This document shows positions 20,957 through 32,118 of a stretch of 64,000 nt of DNA, piece by piece. Origin of the DNA: Aphanomyces cochlioides (taxonomy: Eukaryota > Oomycota > Saprolegniomycetes > Saprolegniales > Verrucalvaceae); the NCBI GenBank assembly GCA_019828595.1, contig JAHQRK010000005.1, positions 3,100,001-3,164,000 of the forward strand, in the 5' to 3' direction. The translations under genes and the position numbers were made by a program. A model generated the notes under the pieces. It was not told the origin of the DNA and ran no database searches. It saw only the letters and a program-made list of their open reading frames with translations. Position 1 is the first letter of the stretch. The number at the start of each line of letters is the position of its first letter.

Positions 20957-22250
20957 TTAGCGCTCTCGCATGACTTCGTCAAACAACAGTCGCTTCAACT
21001 GGTTGGGCTCGACACGCTTATAATCGATATTCGTGGGGAGGTCGTTGCCCGAGGGCGTGTACACGAGGCCTTCCAGCTCGATATCCCGGCAGGAATCAAA
21101 GTAGGGATGCTGGAGGGCATCCGTCGCGGTAATGCGTTCGTTCGGGTCAAATTGGAGCAACTTGTCGAGTAAATTCAACGCCTAGACGATCCATGCTGAG
21201 TTGACGGCGTGACGAGGGACGATACCTCTGGATTTGCATGGGGAAACACATCCGGCCATGCAACTTTGGCAATCAGTGGACTCTGTGTGAGCAACTGACG
21301 TCCTGCAAACCGTCTCGCGCTTGGGTTGTCGCAAAACGAGAACGTCGATGGCGTGCCCACGACTTCGATGATCACCTACAGTCATGGCATTATGCAACCT
21401 GTCGTCAACAGCACGAGGTACCTTGAGCTGGTCGACATAACTCTTGCCTGGAAACATCACTCGACGGCCCAAGAGTTCACCAAAGATACAACCGACGGAC
21501 CAGACGTCAATCGACATGGCGTACGCGTTGGCCAGGAGTAGTTCAGGAGCGCGGTACCTAGCACGATCGCGATGAACTTGGAGACCAACGTGGTGTCAGC
21601 GTACCATCGCGTGACGACGTATTCCGACAATCCTTCAGCGACATCTTGATCCGTGGCGAACCGTGCGAGGCCAAAGTCGCAGATTTTGATCGAGCAGTCG
21701 GAATTGACCAAGATATTGGAGGGTTTCAAGTCGCGGTGGAGGACATTCGCGCTGTGGATGTACTGGATGCCGCACAAGAGTTGATACATAAAGTATTGAA
21801 TGTGTTCGTCGCTCAAGTGTTCCTTCGAGTGGATCACACGGCACAGATCCGTCTCCATGAGCGGTTGGACAATGTACAAGTCGTCAAACCTACAGCCAAG
21901 CAAGTCAAAGACGGCGCAACGAGCAAGCTACATGTCGAAGGAGAGCGGTCGTTGGAGTTCATGGATGCCCATGATACAAGGATGCGCGCCCAGTTTGTTC
22001 ATGAGTTGAATCTCACGGAAGGCCAACATGGCGACTTTGGGATGACGCATGAATTGGCCAATCTTCTTGATAGCAAACGTGCCGCCATGTTGCACGTCGC
22101 TGGCGGCAATTACGACGCCGTATGTGCCTTTCCCGACTACTTTAATCTACGAGAGAGCGTCGTCAAATGCAAGCTTCTTTGCATTAATAGTACCATGCGA
22201 TATCGTTCCGAGACGGTGAACGTTGCGTCGCCAATGATAAACTGCTGCAT
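20957..22250 (-). CDS. MAP kinase (ERK-like) with SEY activation loop
   Basis: Six exons, 22250-22194, 22146-21932, 21889-21605, 21557-21422, 21375-21226 and 21181-20957, give 355 residues. Kinase landmarks: glycine loop [12 protein letters not shown]-type lysine in FAIKKI, catalytic [19 protein letters not shown], and the MAPK-type VVTRWYRAPE and [16 protein letters not shown]. The activation loop reads [10 protein letters not shown], so the usual TEY or TDY is SEY; Ser can still be phosphorylated. The C-lobe [18 protein letters not shown] is complete. The start at 22250 gives [19 protein letters not shown], close to the length of other oomycete MAPKs. An upstream in-frame ATG at 22283 would overlap the preceding gene's stop by 20 nt. 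It lies directly downstream of, and in the same direction as, the PH-SnoaL gene. Confidence 0.9.
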
Positions 22251-22263
22251 GGACGCCGTCGAT

Positions 22264-24707
22264 TCACCCGACGCCGTTGTCATCGACACACTCGACTGCC
22301 TCTCCACTAGACCTATGCCATTCATCAGTCAATTCCACAGTCAGCAGGAAAATGCTTGTACTCGCTTCATCATCTTCAGCGAACGAACTGAACAAATGCC
22401 GCGTGCTGGCGGAATTCCGCGTCGATGGAAGCAGCCATGGATAACGTGGTTGTGAAGCTACGCCTGGTGTAGCGGCCGACAGACTATTCCTCACACCGCC
22501 GACTTCATTCAGCGGTGAAATTTGCACCGAGAGCATGAGTTTGCCGTAGAAACTCTCGGTCGCATTGGACAAAGTATACGTTTGCCAACTTGAATCCATG
22601 CCGGCGCGGTTGAAAAAGTAGGCCAAGTTGACCGTCGTGCGGGCCAAAATTTCATGCGTTCCAAAGGAGCAAAATTGAACTACGCATGGAAAATCATATG
22701 TACAAGTGGAGATGGAGACGTACCGCCGAGAAGTGTGTTGTCGTCGCGAGACAAACTATCGAGCTGGAGGAAGAGGTCTTGGTTCATATCAAAGTGGCAG
22801 ACGTCACCGCTGTTGACATTCGTCGCGCTGAATGCTTTGGACTGGACGGCCGTGCGTGCTTCGTCCGTGTCGGACTCAAAGGCACATCGGACAAAGTACA
22901 TCTGCGTTGGGTCTGCCCGCACGCCCGTCACGTGCTTGAATTTGATCGAGACGGCGTAGCCGCCGACAAATGACTCGCGGACGCGCTCCGAGTGCGACGG
23001 CAGAGTCAAGTTCATACTGAATCCCTGGGGTTTGAACACGACTGACGATGCAACCACATCGCCAAAGATTTCCCATCTAAGCGTAGGTGATAATCAAGAC
23101 GACGACAGAGACTTCTGTACCTCGAGATGCGTCCGTCATCTTTGAAATGCAATTTGTGGACCCAATGCTGCATGAAAGTTGCGCTCGACGAGCGAACTTG
23201 CATCGTTTCCTTGCCGGAGACGACAACGATACGCCTCTGACCGCCGCTTTCGCAACTCATGCCGTCCACAAGGAACGATTTGAACTTGACGGCACGAGCA
23301 ACGTTGGTAAAATACTCCAAGATGCCCATGTAGCCACGATATGTGCCTTCAAATGGCACCATGGGCAAGTAATTCGAGCGCAAGACAACATCAGGCTGCA
23401 GGATGGAGAAGAGGCGGCAGAGAATGTGGTCAATCTTGGGTCGAACAGAAGCAATCGGCGCATTTGGAGTGACTTCTTGGTTCAGTCGGAGCTTTTTGTT
23501 GGACGACTATACAGCGAAGACATGTTAAGAACCATTCCTGACCGTACGACGCAACTTACAAGCTGGCTCTGCTTCTGCCGATCTTCCATTTCACTCAGGG
23601 AAGCGACCAAATACTCGTACGCGACGTAGAAATCGCTTAAGCCGACGCTGCGAAAAGAGCCGCGGCGACGAAGACCGCTGTTGTCCAAGTCCGTGTCAGC
23701 GACGCCTAGAAACAATCATCCATAGGCACTCGAGATGACGGAGAGTACAAACCGTGGCTCGCCATGTGCATCCAGAGCTGCTTGGAAGCTTCTGACTTGG
23801 CACGGAAGTGTAGTTTCTTGGAGTTCTGTGTTTCGAAGATGAATCGGAAGGGAGCGTACTTCTTGGACGCTTGTGCTGAACCGGGAAGACCGCTTGGGGC
23901 TGCTGTAGTTGGTGGGGAAGACGATGGGTTTCCCGAAGAAGGGACTTCGTAGTCGTCCTGCGTGCGGATATCAACGACGCGATCCAAGACAACTTTGTCG
24001 CTGAACGTAAAGCGGCCATCCTTGATGCGGGAGTTTTCAGGATGTAGCCGTGCGTCGTCTTCACTCAAGTAGCAGCAGAGAACACGACCGTGAAGGACGA
24101 AATAATACGTTTCCCAGTGCTTGAGCCAGTCGCTGCGCTTCATGAGGTAGCCTTCCCAGTGAAGCATCAAGCTCGGTTCGTACAAGCCACGGAGACCGAC
24201 GATTTTCACTTTGGACGACGACCGAAAATGTGATGTACTCATGCTCCGCGTTCGGCTCAGTTTGTCGGGGTCCATCATCGCGTTGGCTTTGAGCTGGTTT
24301 CCACTTGACGTACGTCCTAATGTACTTGCTGTCGGGGGTGATGGAGCATCGACGGTCGTCGTCATTGCATTCTCTCGAGGTCCTGTTGACGCAGCCTCTT
24401 GGAGCGACAGGCTTGTCATCGTTTCGTCCACTTCTGTGTCGTCATACCCCACGAACGACCTTGAATAACTCTTGCGGGCAACTTCAGAGAGTCGGTCGTC
24501 ACCTTCCAAGACACTGTCTGCTAAAATTTCGACGGCCATTTCACTCGGCTGTCCTTCCACGACCCGGTTTCCCGCCGCAGCTGCAGGTCTGAGACTCGGA
24601 GACGACGACGGTGTCCTTCCATTCGGCGGCAAGCCTCCACCCCTTGTTGTCGTCGAGAACTGACTGAATATCAACGCGCGGTCATAGTCGGACCTCGCCT
24701 GGAACAT
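22264..24707 (-). CDS. PH and SnoaL/NTF2-like domain protein
   Basis: Five exons, 24707-23753, 23705-23560, 23506-23121, 23076-22724 and 22679-22264, give 751 residues. The first 175 residues are Ser/Thr/Pro-rich. A PH domain follows (about 180-315, HWEGYLMKRSDWLKHWETYY, SKQLWMHMASHG). Then comes a SnoaL/NTF2-like fold (about 395-520) with MVPFEGTYRGYMGILEYF, WVHKLHFKDDGRISRWEIF. The remaining 230 residues contain two beta-rich segments, perhaps C2-like (FYGKLMLSVQISPL). The PH domain probably binds phosphoinositides. The architecture is shared with the gene at 25847-28448, so the two are likely tandem paralogues with diverged C-termini. The stop is 13 nt before the MAP kinase ATG chosen here. 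Confidence 0.78.
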
Positions 24708-25846
24708 GCTTCAACGAACGCACTATGAAAGCAACGCTGGCGACTCTTCTGCGCTTTAAAATGTGATAAAAAATTTAGGATTCTTTTATTGGATTGGCTA
24801 AAAATATTCCAAAATAAATATATAAAACATTTGATTGGCTGAATAATTCAAGTTGAATTAAATATTAAATTCTGATTGGCTGAGAATTTGTAAGATTTCC
24901 ACCCAAATCATTCCCTGACCACTGTTGGACACTGCTTTCGACTTGTTGAGCCGCACTGTTGTCCATCGCTCACTCAAGATTCTACCGCGGCTGCGCGCTC
25001 TCTCTGTCCTCTCGACAGCCACGCAGCTAGCTGTGGGAGGCAGCTGAAATGGGAGCAGCTCGAGGGGTGCTCATCATCAGGTGATAGAAATTTCCTGGTC
25101 GGAGTAGAGGGTGAACATCCCACGACCTGCGTGGACGATGGATGCACGACACCGACAATTCAGTCGCAGATAAAAATCCAGCAAGACCGACGTGACGAGC
25201 TGATGCGGCAGACGCGATGGGAAGTCTCTTCGATTGAATTCAAAGGAAGATATGCTCCATATGCGAAACTTTCATGTAAGCCCAATCAATGGATAACTCA
25301 ACAAATGCATCAGCTCATGTGTTATCCTGGTATTCCACCCAGAGGATCAGACGCTTCCCTCGGCATTGGCGACGAAATTGACGCGCTCACCGGGTTCGAC
25401 AAGAGCATCTCGGTGTTTATGCAAGAGGAAACCATGAGAGCGCGTCGGGGTTGAAGGCGACGCGATTGTTCCCCTGCGACGTTTTGGACTCGATTGCAGC
25501 AAATATCTGGTCGGGGGGGGACAGCGGTGCACCTGGCGACAATATGAAGACCACAACGTCAACAAACCAAGCTCGTCGCGTCACCCCGCAATCAGCTTAG
25601 CATGACGCAAGCAGGTTTGGCGGCTGGATTGTGCTGCTCTCCAGTTTCTTTAGGAGGACTCACTTGAAAATGGACGGTTGGTAACAATCGACGACGACAA
25701 TTCTTCCCACCACTGCTGGAATCATCAACCGAGAGCTCCAGTGGCAGATTATGAGGCGGCGATGGCTTTGGAAGAGCGTCGAGGCGGCGCCACGATGCTT
25801 CAGAAGGTGGTTTTTGCATTCAAACACACACACAAGACGAGGACGA
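24708..25846. other. AT-rich promoter and unassigned intergenic DNA
   Basis: Three GATTGGCT CCAAT boxes lie at about 24789, 24832 and 24880, upstream of the minus-strand PH gene. Further right a run of eight G occurs near 25513. Open frames at 25131-25454 (+) and 25592-25819 (-) have no recognisable domains. Confidence 0.4.
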
Positions 25847-28448
25847 CTAATCTACTTCCATATCCATTTTCTTGCGCCGTTCAAACGAGTTGAGCGGCAT
25901 GTTGGGCGCGGCGGCAGCACTCAGATCTTCCACGCGATGGACAATGGTCTGTGCAATCTGCACGATGTTGTGGAAATCCCTCTCTTTGATCATATCCCGC
26001 GGTGCATTGTCCATGAGACTCAACGCACCAAGCACGACGCCGTCCGAGACGAGGGGAATGCCGACGTAGAATCGAACGGACGCCTCTCCAGTCACGAGCG
26101 GGTTCATCGCAAACCGAATGTCCAGTGACGCATCCAGCACTATCGTCGGCTCCATGGACATGATCACGTGCGACTCAAAGCAAATGTCCCGCGGAACAGT
26201 GTCGGCTTGCAACCCGATCTTGGCGACGAAGAGACCCGCGCCGCCGCCAACGATGCACACGGAGCCGCTTGGACACTGCAGCGTCTTGCATGCGATGTTC
26301 AGGTACATGGTGAGATCCGCTCGTGGTCTGCAGAGGTCGAGGCGTTGCGCCGTGTCGAGACGAATGTCTTCGGAGAGAGGTACAGGAGCGTCTGGCCACA
26401 AGTTGCCCTTCTTGAAGCCAAGGGGATAGTCAAAGGTTGTCGAGCTTGTGATCGCGTCTCCACCGTACGTTGACGCATTACTCGAGGGATAATTGACCGA
26501 CATGCCGCGCTGTGTGTTCGTGACGGACGAACCGTGGTATGTGTGGGGCTCGTAGAAGGAGCGAATGCCTGGCGACAACATGGCGGGCTCTTCATTTGGC
26601 CGGTACAAAACTTGAGGGGGGATATGGAAAGACGCCGTTTCCCGCACTGGCGTCTTGACCGGCGGCGCGGTCTTCTCAACGTGGAAAGATCGGACGAGGT
26701 TTGGATGAAGCGATGACTTGTCGACAAAGGCCGCCTCGGGCTTTATCGCTCGCGACGATGATTCGGGCGTTGGGAACGTGGATGGATCGACATTGGCCGT
26801 GTTGGAGTTGACCGCGGAGGCGTCCTCGTCGTCTGAATCGGCGCCAGTCGGTTCAGGGTAGAAGTGTTCTTTCTGTCCCGAGGGTTGATAGGGATATTGC
26901 GTGCTGCCATCGTGAGCGGGACCATCGAAGTCATCTTCCTCATCGTCATAGTAGGACGAAGACGAGGACACACGGGAATGGGACTGGCTCGTCATGCGTC
27001 GCGACTTGGACGATGGATGCGGCCGCTCCCACTGAGACGACGCGTGCGATTTCGCCGACAGCGGACCATCATCCCACCAGCTCCGCGTTGTGATGGACGG
27101 TCGGACTGTTGGATGGGACATCGTCTCTCGCGAGTCGCCCTCGAACGTGTCGGTGTTCTTGCGCTGCAAGTTTGGAATGTCTTGAAGTCGGATTGTCGTA
27201 AAGGACTCGCGGTACTTGGTCGCGTGGGTATTCAAGTGCTTGAACGCGACGGAGGATGCAACTTCATCGCCGTTGATTTCCCATCTACAGACGTCAGAGA
27301 CAAGTTCAATCGAGGATTGAAGCTGTACCTGGAAATGCTTCCATCGTCCTTCAAGAGGAACTTTTGAGCCCACTTCTGGGTCAACAAGTGTCCCGTGCCG
27401 CGGACTTCCATGCTCTCTCGCCCCCTCACGACGACGAGGCGTTTGTCGTCGGTGTGTTCAAACGACATGCCTTCGACTTTGAACGACTTGAACGCCGCCG
27501 CCTTGGAGAGCTTGGTGAAGTATTCCAGAAGACCAGGATAGCCGCGATATGTGCCTACGGACAGCAGAGTTCATGGCATGGACAAGATGGAGGAAGGAAT
27601 GTACCTTGAAAGGGGACCATGGGCAAGTAATTGTTGCGCATCGCGACGTCCGGACGACACATGGAGAAGAAACGATTGAGGATGTGGTCGACTTTGGGAG
27701 GAAAGTCCGCGATGGGTGCATTCGGCAGGACGACTGCGCGGGCATCCTTCTTCTTGGTCTTGACGTTGTACAGAGCCTCCGCGCTGTCCTCGAGCGCCGA
27801 CAAACTCGCAAACAAATACTCGTAGCCGAGGAAGAAATCCACAAGGGACGCATGGCGCTCCGGCATTCGAAGCCCAAGCGCTGGGTCTTGAGCGATTTCA
27901 GCGTCGACGATCGCGTGGCATCCCATGTGCATCCACAGCTGCTTGCTTGCTTCGTTCTTGGCGCGCAAGTGGATCCGCTTCCCTTTCTCGGTCTCAACGA
28001 TGAACTCGTAGTGGAAGGACGATCGGACGGTCAAGACTTCGTCAATCACGACGCTCTCGCTCATGGTGAACTTGCCGAGTTTGATCTTGGAGTTGTCTGG
28101 TTGGAGTCTCGCCTCGTCTTCGCTCGTGTAGCAGTACAAGATGCGTCCGACGAGGACAAAGTAGTATGTATCCCAGTTCTTGACCCAGTCGCTTCGCTTC
28201 ATCAAGTACCCTTCCCATCGATTCAAGAGCAGTGGTTCACGGAGCTCGATCATTTGATGCGACGAGTCCAATTCGTCCTCGGCGGCAAACGCCGTCGCGT
28301 CGTCTTCGTCCATGCCGTTGATCATTGGCACTTCGGAAAACATGTCGGAGCTGTAGTTCGTGTCGAACCCACCTGCGTGGACATCAAGTGAGTCGACCGA
28401 GACGTTCATTTCATCGAGCATGCCGCCAAATGGCAGCTTGCGTCCCAT
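25847..28448 (-). CDS. PH, SnoaL/NTF2-like and GAF domain protein
   Basis: Three exons, 28448-27605, 27554-27329 and 27284-25847, give 835 residues. Residues about 75-180 form a PH domain (NRWEGYLMKRSDWVKNWDTYY, LRAKNEASKQLWMHM). A SnoaL/NTF2-like domain follows (MVPFQGTYRGYPGLLEYF, KFLLKDDGSISRWEI). A 280-residue disordered linker is rich in Ser/Asp/Pro. The C-terminus is a GAF domain (about 640-820, IACKTLQCPSGSVCIVGGG, VRFYVGIPLVSDGVVLGALS), a fold that binds small molecules such as cyclic nucleotides or bilins. Both intron positions in the SnoaL part (TYRGY and ISR/WEI) coincide with those of the paralogue at 22264-24707, supporting common descent by tandem duplication and then C-terminal replacement. 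A phosphoinositide-linked signalling role is inferred. Confidence 0.82.
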
Positions 28449-29368
28449 TGTTCCTCTTGAGGCTTGTCAAAAGTGCGTCGCAAAGCCTCGTGCATTCCAC
28501 CTGGCCGTGGCATGCTGCCATTTTCATCGAATGAAATCCATCCATGGACGATGGCCCAGACCATTACTTCGCACTGTACCACTGCCAAAACCATATTACA
28601 ACGACGACCATGGTACGCTTTCAGCCATTTCGACGAGCACATCGATGGCCGTCAACAAAGTGCTCTCGCCTTGACTCAAGTCGACTTGGAAGCGCCGCCA
28701 GTCGCGCGGCCGCACCACCATGGCCGAATTTTCGATCGAATTCCGGAACGACTGCATGTTGTAAAAAGGACAGCCCAACAACTCACCAAATAGAAAGAAA
28801 ACGAGGAATTTTATATTGTGCTTTCGAGCAATACGGAATCGTTCAACAATCGTTTTGATTGGCTAGATTGATATAGGTGAATCGTTTTGGCCAATCCGAT
28901 CTCGACATCGAAAAATTAGCCAATCATATCGATTCGCTGATCGGTTCTTGGGCGCGATACGATTGCGCCCTCACCCAAAATTTGTATCAAATCGACAATA
29001 TCAATTGTATTGTTGATTTGATACGAATTTCCAGACCCCGTTCAATCGAATCACGCCAGCGGATCGATTCAACAATCGACGCCATTGGCTAATAAATATT
29101 TTGGGCGATTTTGATTGGCTGAATAAAATTTGAGAGAAAGTAATGTGAAAGCATAGTTCTAATTTTCATTCATCCAATGTATTGGCGCGATTGGAGATTG
29201 ATACAAAAAACCAATCCAAATTGGGAAATTTCTAGCGAATCCACAATATGGAATTTTGTATTATTTTATGATCAAAATATTGATATTATTTTTATCTTGA
29301 TTAAAGTAAATAAAGTGTTTGTTGACAATTTAACAAGAACTTACTATTGGAATTTGAGTGTCAATTAT
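28449..29368. other. AT-rich intergenic DNA with many CCAAT boxes
   Basis: GATTGGCT/AGCCAATC words recur at about 28857, 28915, 29083 and 29118. It holds a long imperfect palindrome at 28978-29030. A minus-strand open frame at 28596-28781 (PRDWRRFQVDLSQGESTLLT) has coding-like composition but no recognised family and no convincing continuation. Confidence 0.45.
28978..29030. repeat. Imperfect 23-bp inverted repeat (hairpin)
   Basis: Arms 28978-29000 and 29008-29030 pair at 21 of 23 positions around a 7-nt loop TCAATTG. The core arm is TATCAAATC/GATTTGATA. Confidence 0.7.
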
Positions 29369-29406
29369 AAAATGATACTACCTCTGTTTTCGAATGATTG
29401 CAAGTG
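29369..29406 (+). repeat. Left terminal inverted repeat of Harbinger-like element
   Basis: 38 nt; it pairs with 32081-32118 with a single mismatch at position 7. Confidence 0.85.
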
Positions 29407-29847
29407 AACATTCAGTCTTATAGATTATTCTAGTATAAAGAATCCGTATTTAAAAGCCATGCAAAATCGATGGCAACACTACCGAGGAGGTTACAGACTT
29501 TACTTCTTCTCCTAGTAGAAAGTTAAATCGCTCTAGATCGACTGTTTTATCTTGAGACTTCTTCCTTTGTGAGGTTAGCATCGGTTATCGCCTTGGACTT
29601 TGATAACTGTGTCCATGACTCGCTGAAGAGTCACGGAGGTTTCGGGGTTTGGGGTTTAGTCTTTTGGGGGTTGGGGGTTGACTTATCATGAATTAATCAT
29701 CAGTGGACAGATTTCGGACGGGGTGTCTCTGTTCTATCTCTATCCTATCCTCTAAAAATTGATTAAAATTTGGAGCCGACCTCTCAAATCTTGTTGCATC
29801 GGCTCCAAAATCACACGATTTTGGAGATAGTCTGTGATTTGACAAAA

Positions 29848-30522
29848 TGGAGAGCTCCGACGGTGGTGAAGGTAGCAGTGTTGGTGGACGCAAGTGGTGG
29901 AGCGACACCGACGACTTGTACCTCTTGATACAGATGAACAATGACTTGCATCGGTATTGATGGCAAAAAGGCGTCATGTCGATTTTACGCGCTTATGAGA
30001 GCACACCGAAAGTTTCATCCTTCCTCAAAATATCTCTCTGGGGTGGAACAAGACGAAACTGGAAAAATTAAGCTCCTTGATGAGCTAGTCCCTCTCTACG
30101 ATGACAATGAAGTTGCGAAATTGTCTGAAAAGGAAAAGGATGCGGGCAAACAAGCCGCAAAGGAGTCAACTGCTCATTACATACGAGATCAAGCAATGGC
30201 ACGTGGACGCCGAAAAGCAACAGATTCGTCTGATGTCAGCGACATCGAGGCCAATCCATCAAAGAAGAAAAAGTTCATCATGGATTTTGCTGAAATGGAA
30301 ATGCATGCTGAGGAAAAACGGCTCATCTTTGAGCAAATGAAGTTTGAACGAGAGTTGTCCGAGCGAGAAAAAGATCGCGAGGAATGTCGGCAAGAGCGAG
30401 AAGAACGTAAGCAAGAGCGAGAGGAGCGATTAAAATCTCTGGAGCTTGAGAGAAATCGCAACGACGATATGATGGCACTCTTACGTCATATTTTAGGTAG
30501 CTTAGACAGGGCTAAGCAATAA
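29848..30522 (+). pseudogene. Myb/SANT-like accessory protein of Harbinger element, probably deleted internally
   Basis: The frame starting at 29848 encodes MESSDGGEGSSVGGRKWWSD then TDDLYLLIQMNND, a SANT-type helix, and stops after LHRY. A second frame from 29941 continues with GIDGKKASCRFYALMRAHRK, KYLSGVEQDETGK and LLDELVPLYDD, then a charged coiled coil (REKDREECRQEREERKQERE) to 30522. Related oomycete proteins, as I remember them, have about 30-40 residues between these two blocks. Their absence together with the frame change points to an internal deletion. A 48-nt GT-AG intron (29957-30004) could join the frames but would delete the IDGKKASCRFY block, so I favour decay. Confidence 0.55.
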
Positions 30523-30534
30523 TCACATTTTCAT

Positions 30535-31638
30535 TCATGCATAACCTAAATATTCGTCAAGCATTGGAGGTCTCATGTCGAAGTACAAGCTGATTTGGTT
30601 ACGCCGTTGTATGCAACAATCGCAATTTGTCAATAGCATCGCGACATAAACAATCTTTCCGACGTTTTGCAGCATGATTTTTTGCTGCATCTTGTAGCCA
30701 ACAATCGCCCATACTGTTTTCATTCTACCAAACGACCACTCGACCGCCTGCCTCACACTACTCATGGCTGAGTTAAATTCCTTTTGGGAGGCTGTGATGG
30801 AATTCCCCTTGTAACCAGACATAATGAACTTGTTCACGCCGTAAGCGGGGTCACTGGAGATAAAGTAATCATCAAATACATCCAAATGCTCTTCCATAAA
30901 GTTCATCAGCCCAGTATGACGCAAGAGGGTTGTATCGTGCCTTGAACCCTCCATGAGTCCACCAAAGTGAACACAGAGTCCATCTGGAGTTGTCAAAGCT
31001 TGAAAGTTAAGACAATGCATTTGTTTGTGTCCACTGTACGCAAACTTCTGCATATTGGGATAATGGGAATCAATGATGTCATTTCTACCTCTTACCTGAG
31101 TGATACGACAAGTTTCAATCTTGCTGCCATCAATAAATGCAAAGACACAGTCCAAGGGGGCTCCTTTTGAGCGCATGGCTTTGGCATACAACGCAATACG
31201 TGGCTTCACTATGTCTAGGGCAAAATACATGAGTTGTTTCCACTTCGTGTACAACAATTCAATGGTGGTGTTAAATATTCGTGACATTGACTCACGAGAC
31301 CGCCCATAAGTCGCCATCATGTCATAATATCTCGTTGAATAAGCCATGCGATGCATCACAATACAGAATGCTTCTTCGTCAAAGCAACAGTCATCTTCCG
31401 GAGTTCGCACTACCTTGGGTATCCCAAGCTTTACAATGAGTCGTCGTATGTCTCCAGTGATAAAACGAAACATCAGGACACTGTCAGCATCACTGATCTT
31501 GACCAACGAGAAACGCACGTTTGGTACAAAAGGACGCTCTATGCAATCTGAAATAGCAAGCATGAGCTGCATCCTTCTCCGTGGCGTCATCTTTCGCGAC
31601 AATTTCACGAGGACAAAGATCTCCCCCAAACACAGCAT
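30535..31638 (-). CDS. PIF/Harbinger-type transposase (DDE_Tnp_4 nuclease)
   Basis: A single uninterrupted frame of 367 residues. Catalytic signposts of this superfamily are present: first acidic residue in VFAFIDGSKIETCR, second in SSDPAYGVNKF and third in VRQAVEWSFGRMKTVW. GGLMEGSRHDTTLLR, typical of Harbinger nucleases, lies between. The N-terminal half contains the helix-turn-helix-like MMATYGRSRESMSRIFNTT. It is convergent with the accessory gene (12 nt between stops), as in other Harbinger elements. The nuclease would act together with the SANT-like partner, which looks damaged, so the copy may depend on partners supplied elsewhere. Confidence 0.85.
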   Translation of the reverse strand: MLCLGEIFVLVKLSRKMTPRRRMQLMLAISDCIERPFVPNVRFSLVKISDADSVLMFRFITGDIRRLIVKLGIPKVVRTPEDDCCFDEEAFCIVMHRMAYSTRYYDMMATYGRSRESMSRIFNTTIELLYTKWKQLMYFALDIVKPRIALYAKAMRSKGAPLDCVFAFIDGSKIETCRITQVRGRNDIIDSHYPNMQKFAYSGHKQMHCLNFQALTTPDGLCVHFGGLMEGSRHDTTLLRHTGLMNFMEEHLDVFDDYFISSDPAYGVNKFIMSGYKGNSITASQKEFNSAMSSVRQAVEWSFGRMKTVWAIVGYKMQQKIMLQNVGKIVYVAMLLTNCDCCIQRRNQISLYFDMRPPMLDEYLGYA

Positions 31639-32080
31639 GTTGCGTTATGGCGGCCGCACATATGGAATTTAGATTAGAGATAGAGATTGTTTCCGAAATC
31701 TCTTGCACAATGTTCTCCAATCTATCTCCATTCTTAAAATTTGGAATGAGGATAGGATAGAGCCAGTCGCCCGAAATATGTCTTGTATTGCGAATTGAAA
31801 CAACCTGCAAGCTCTTCTACATCATAGTGTGAGTATTTAACGTCTATTTTAACAAGAAACAGCTTTCCTTTGTTGTCCTAAGAAGGCATCGATTGAATCA
31901 TCTCCTCGGTGAAGTTTATCTTGATTTTTGTATGTGGCATAGAAACTTCGCCTTTGTCGGGGAAAACGGAAAATATAATTCCGCAAAATAATGGCATGGA
32001 CTTAATGCACTAATTAGGACTCTGCCACCAATTTTCAAACCAATCACCAAAATCTAAGTTGACTACACTGTAATTAGGTC

Positions 32081-32118
32081 CACTTGCAATCATTCGAAAA
32101 CAGAGGTAGTAGCATTTT
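32081..32118 (-). repeat. Right terminal inverted repeat of Harbinger-like element
   Basis: 38 nt, begins CACTTGCAATCATTCG; it pairs with 29369-29406. Confidence 0.85.

Larger units (their letters stand above)
29369..32118. mobile_element. PIF/Harbinger-like DNA transposon
   Basis: A 38-bp terminal inverted repeat lies at 29369-29406 and 32081-32118, with 37 of 38 positions matching (outer end AAAATGMTACTACCTCTG). Between them sit two convergent genes typical of PIF/Harbinger elements: a Myb/SANT-like accessory protein and a nuclease of the DDE_Tnp_4 type. The expected 3-bp target duplication (TWA) cannot be assigned, because the symmetry extends through the ends. Element length is 2.75 kb. 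Confidence 0.82.
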
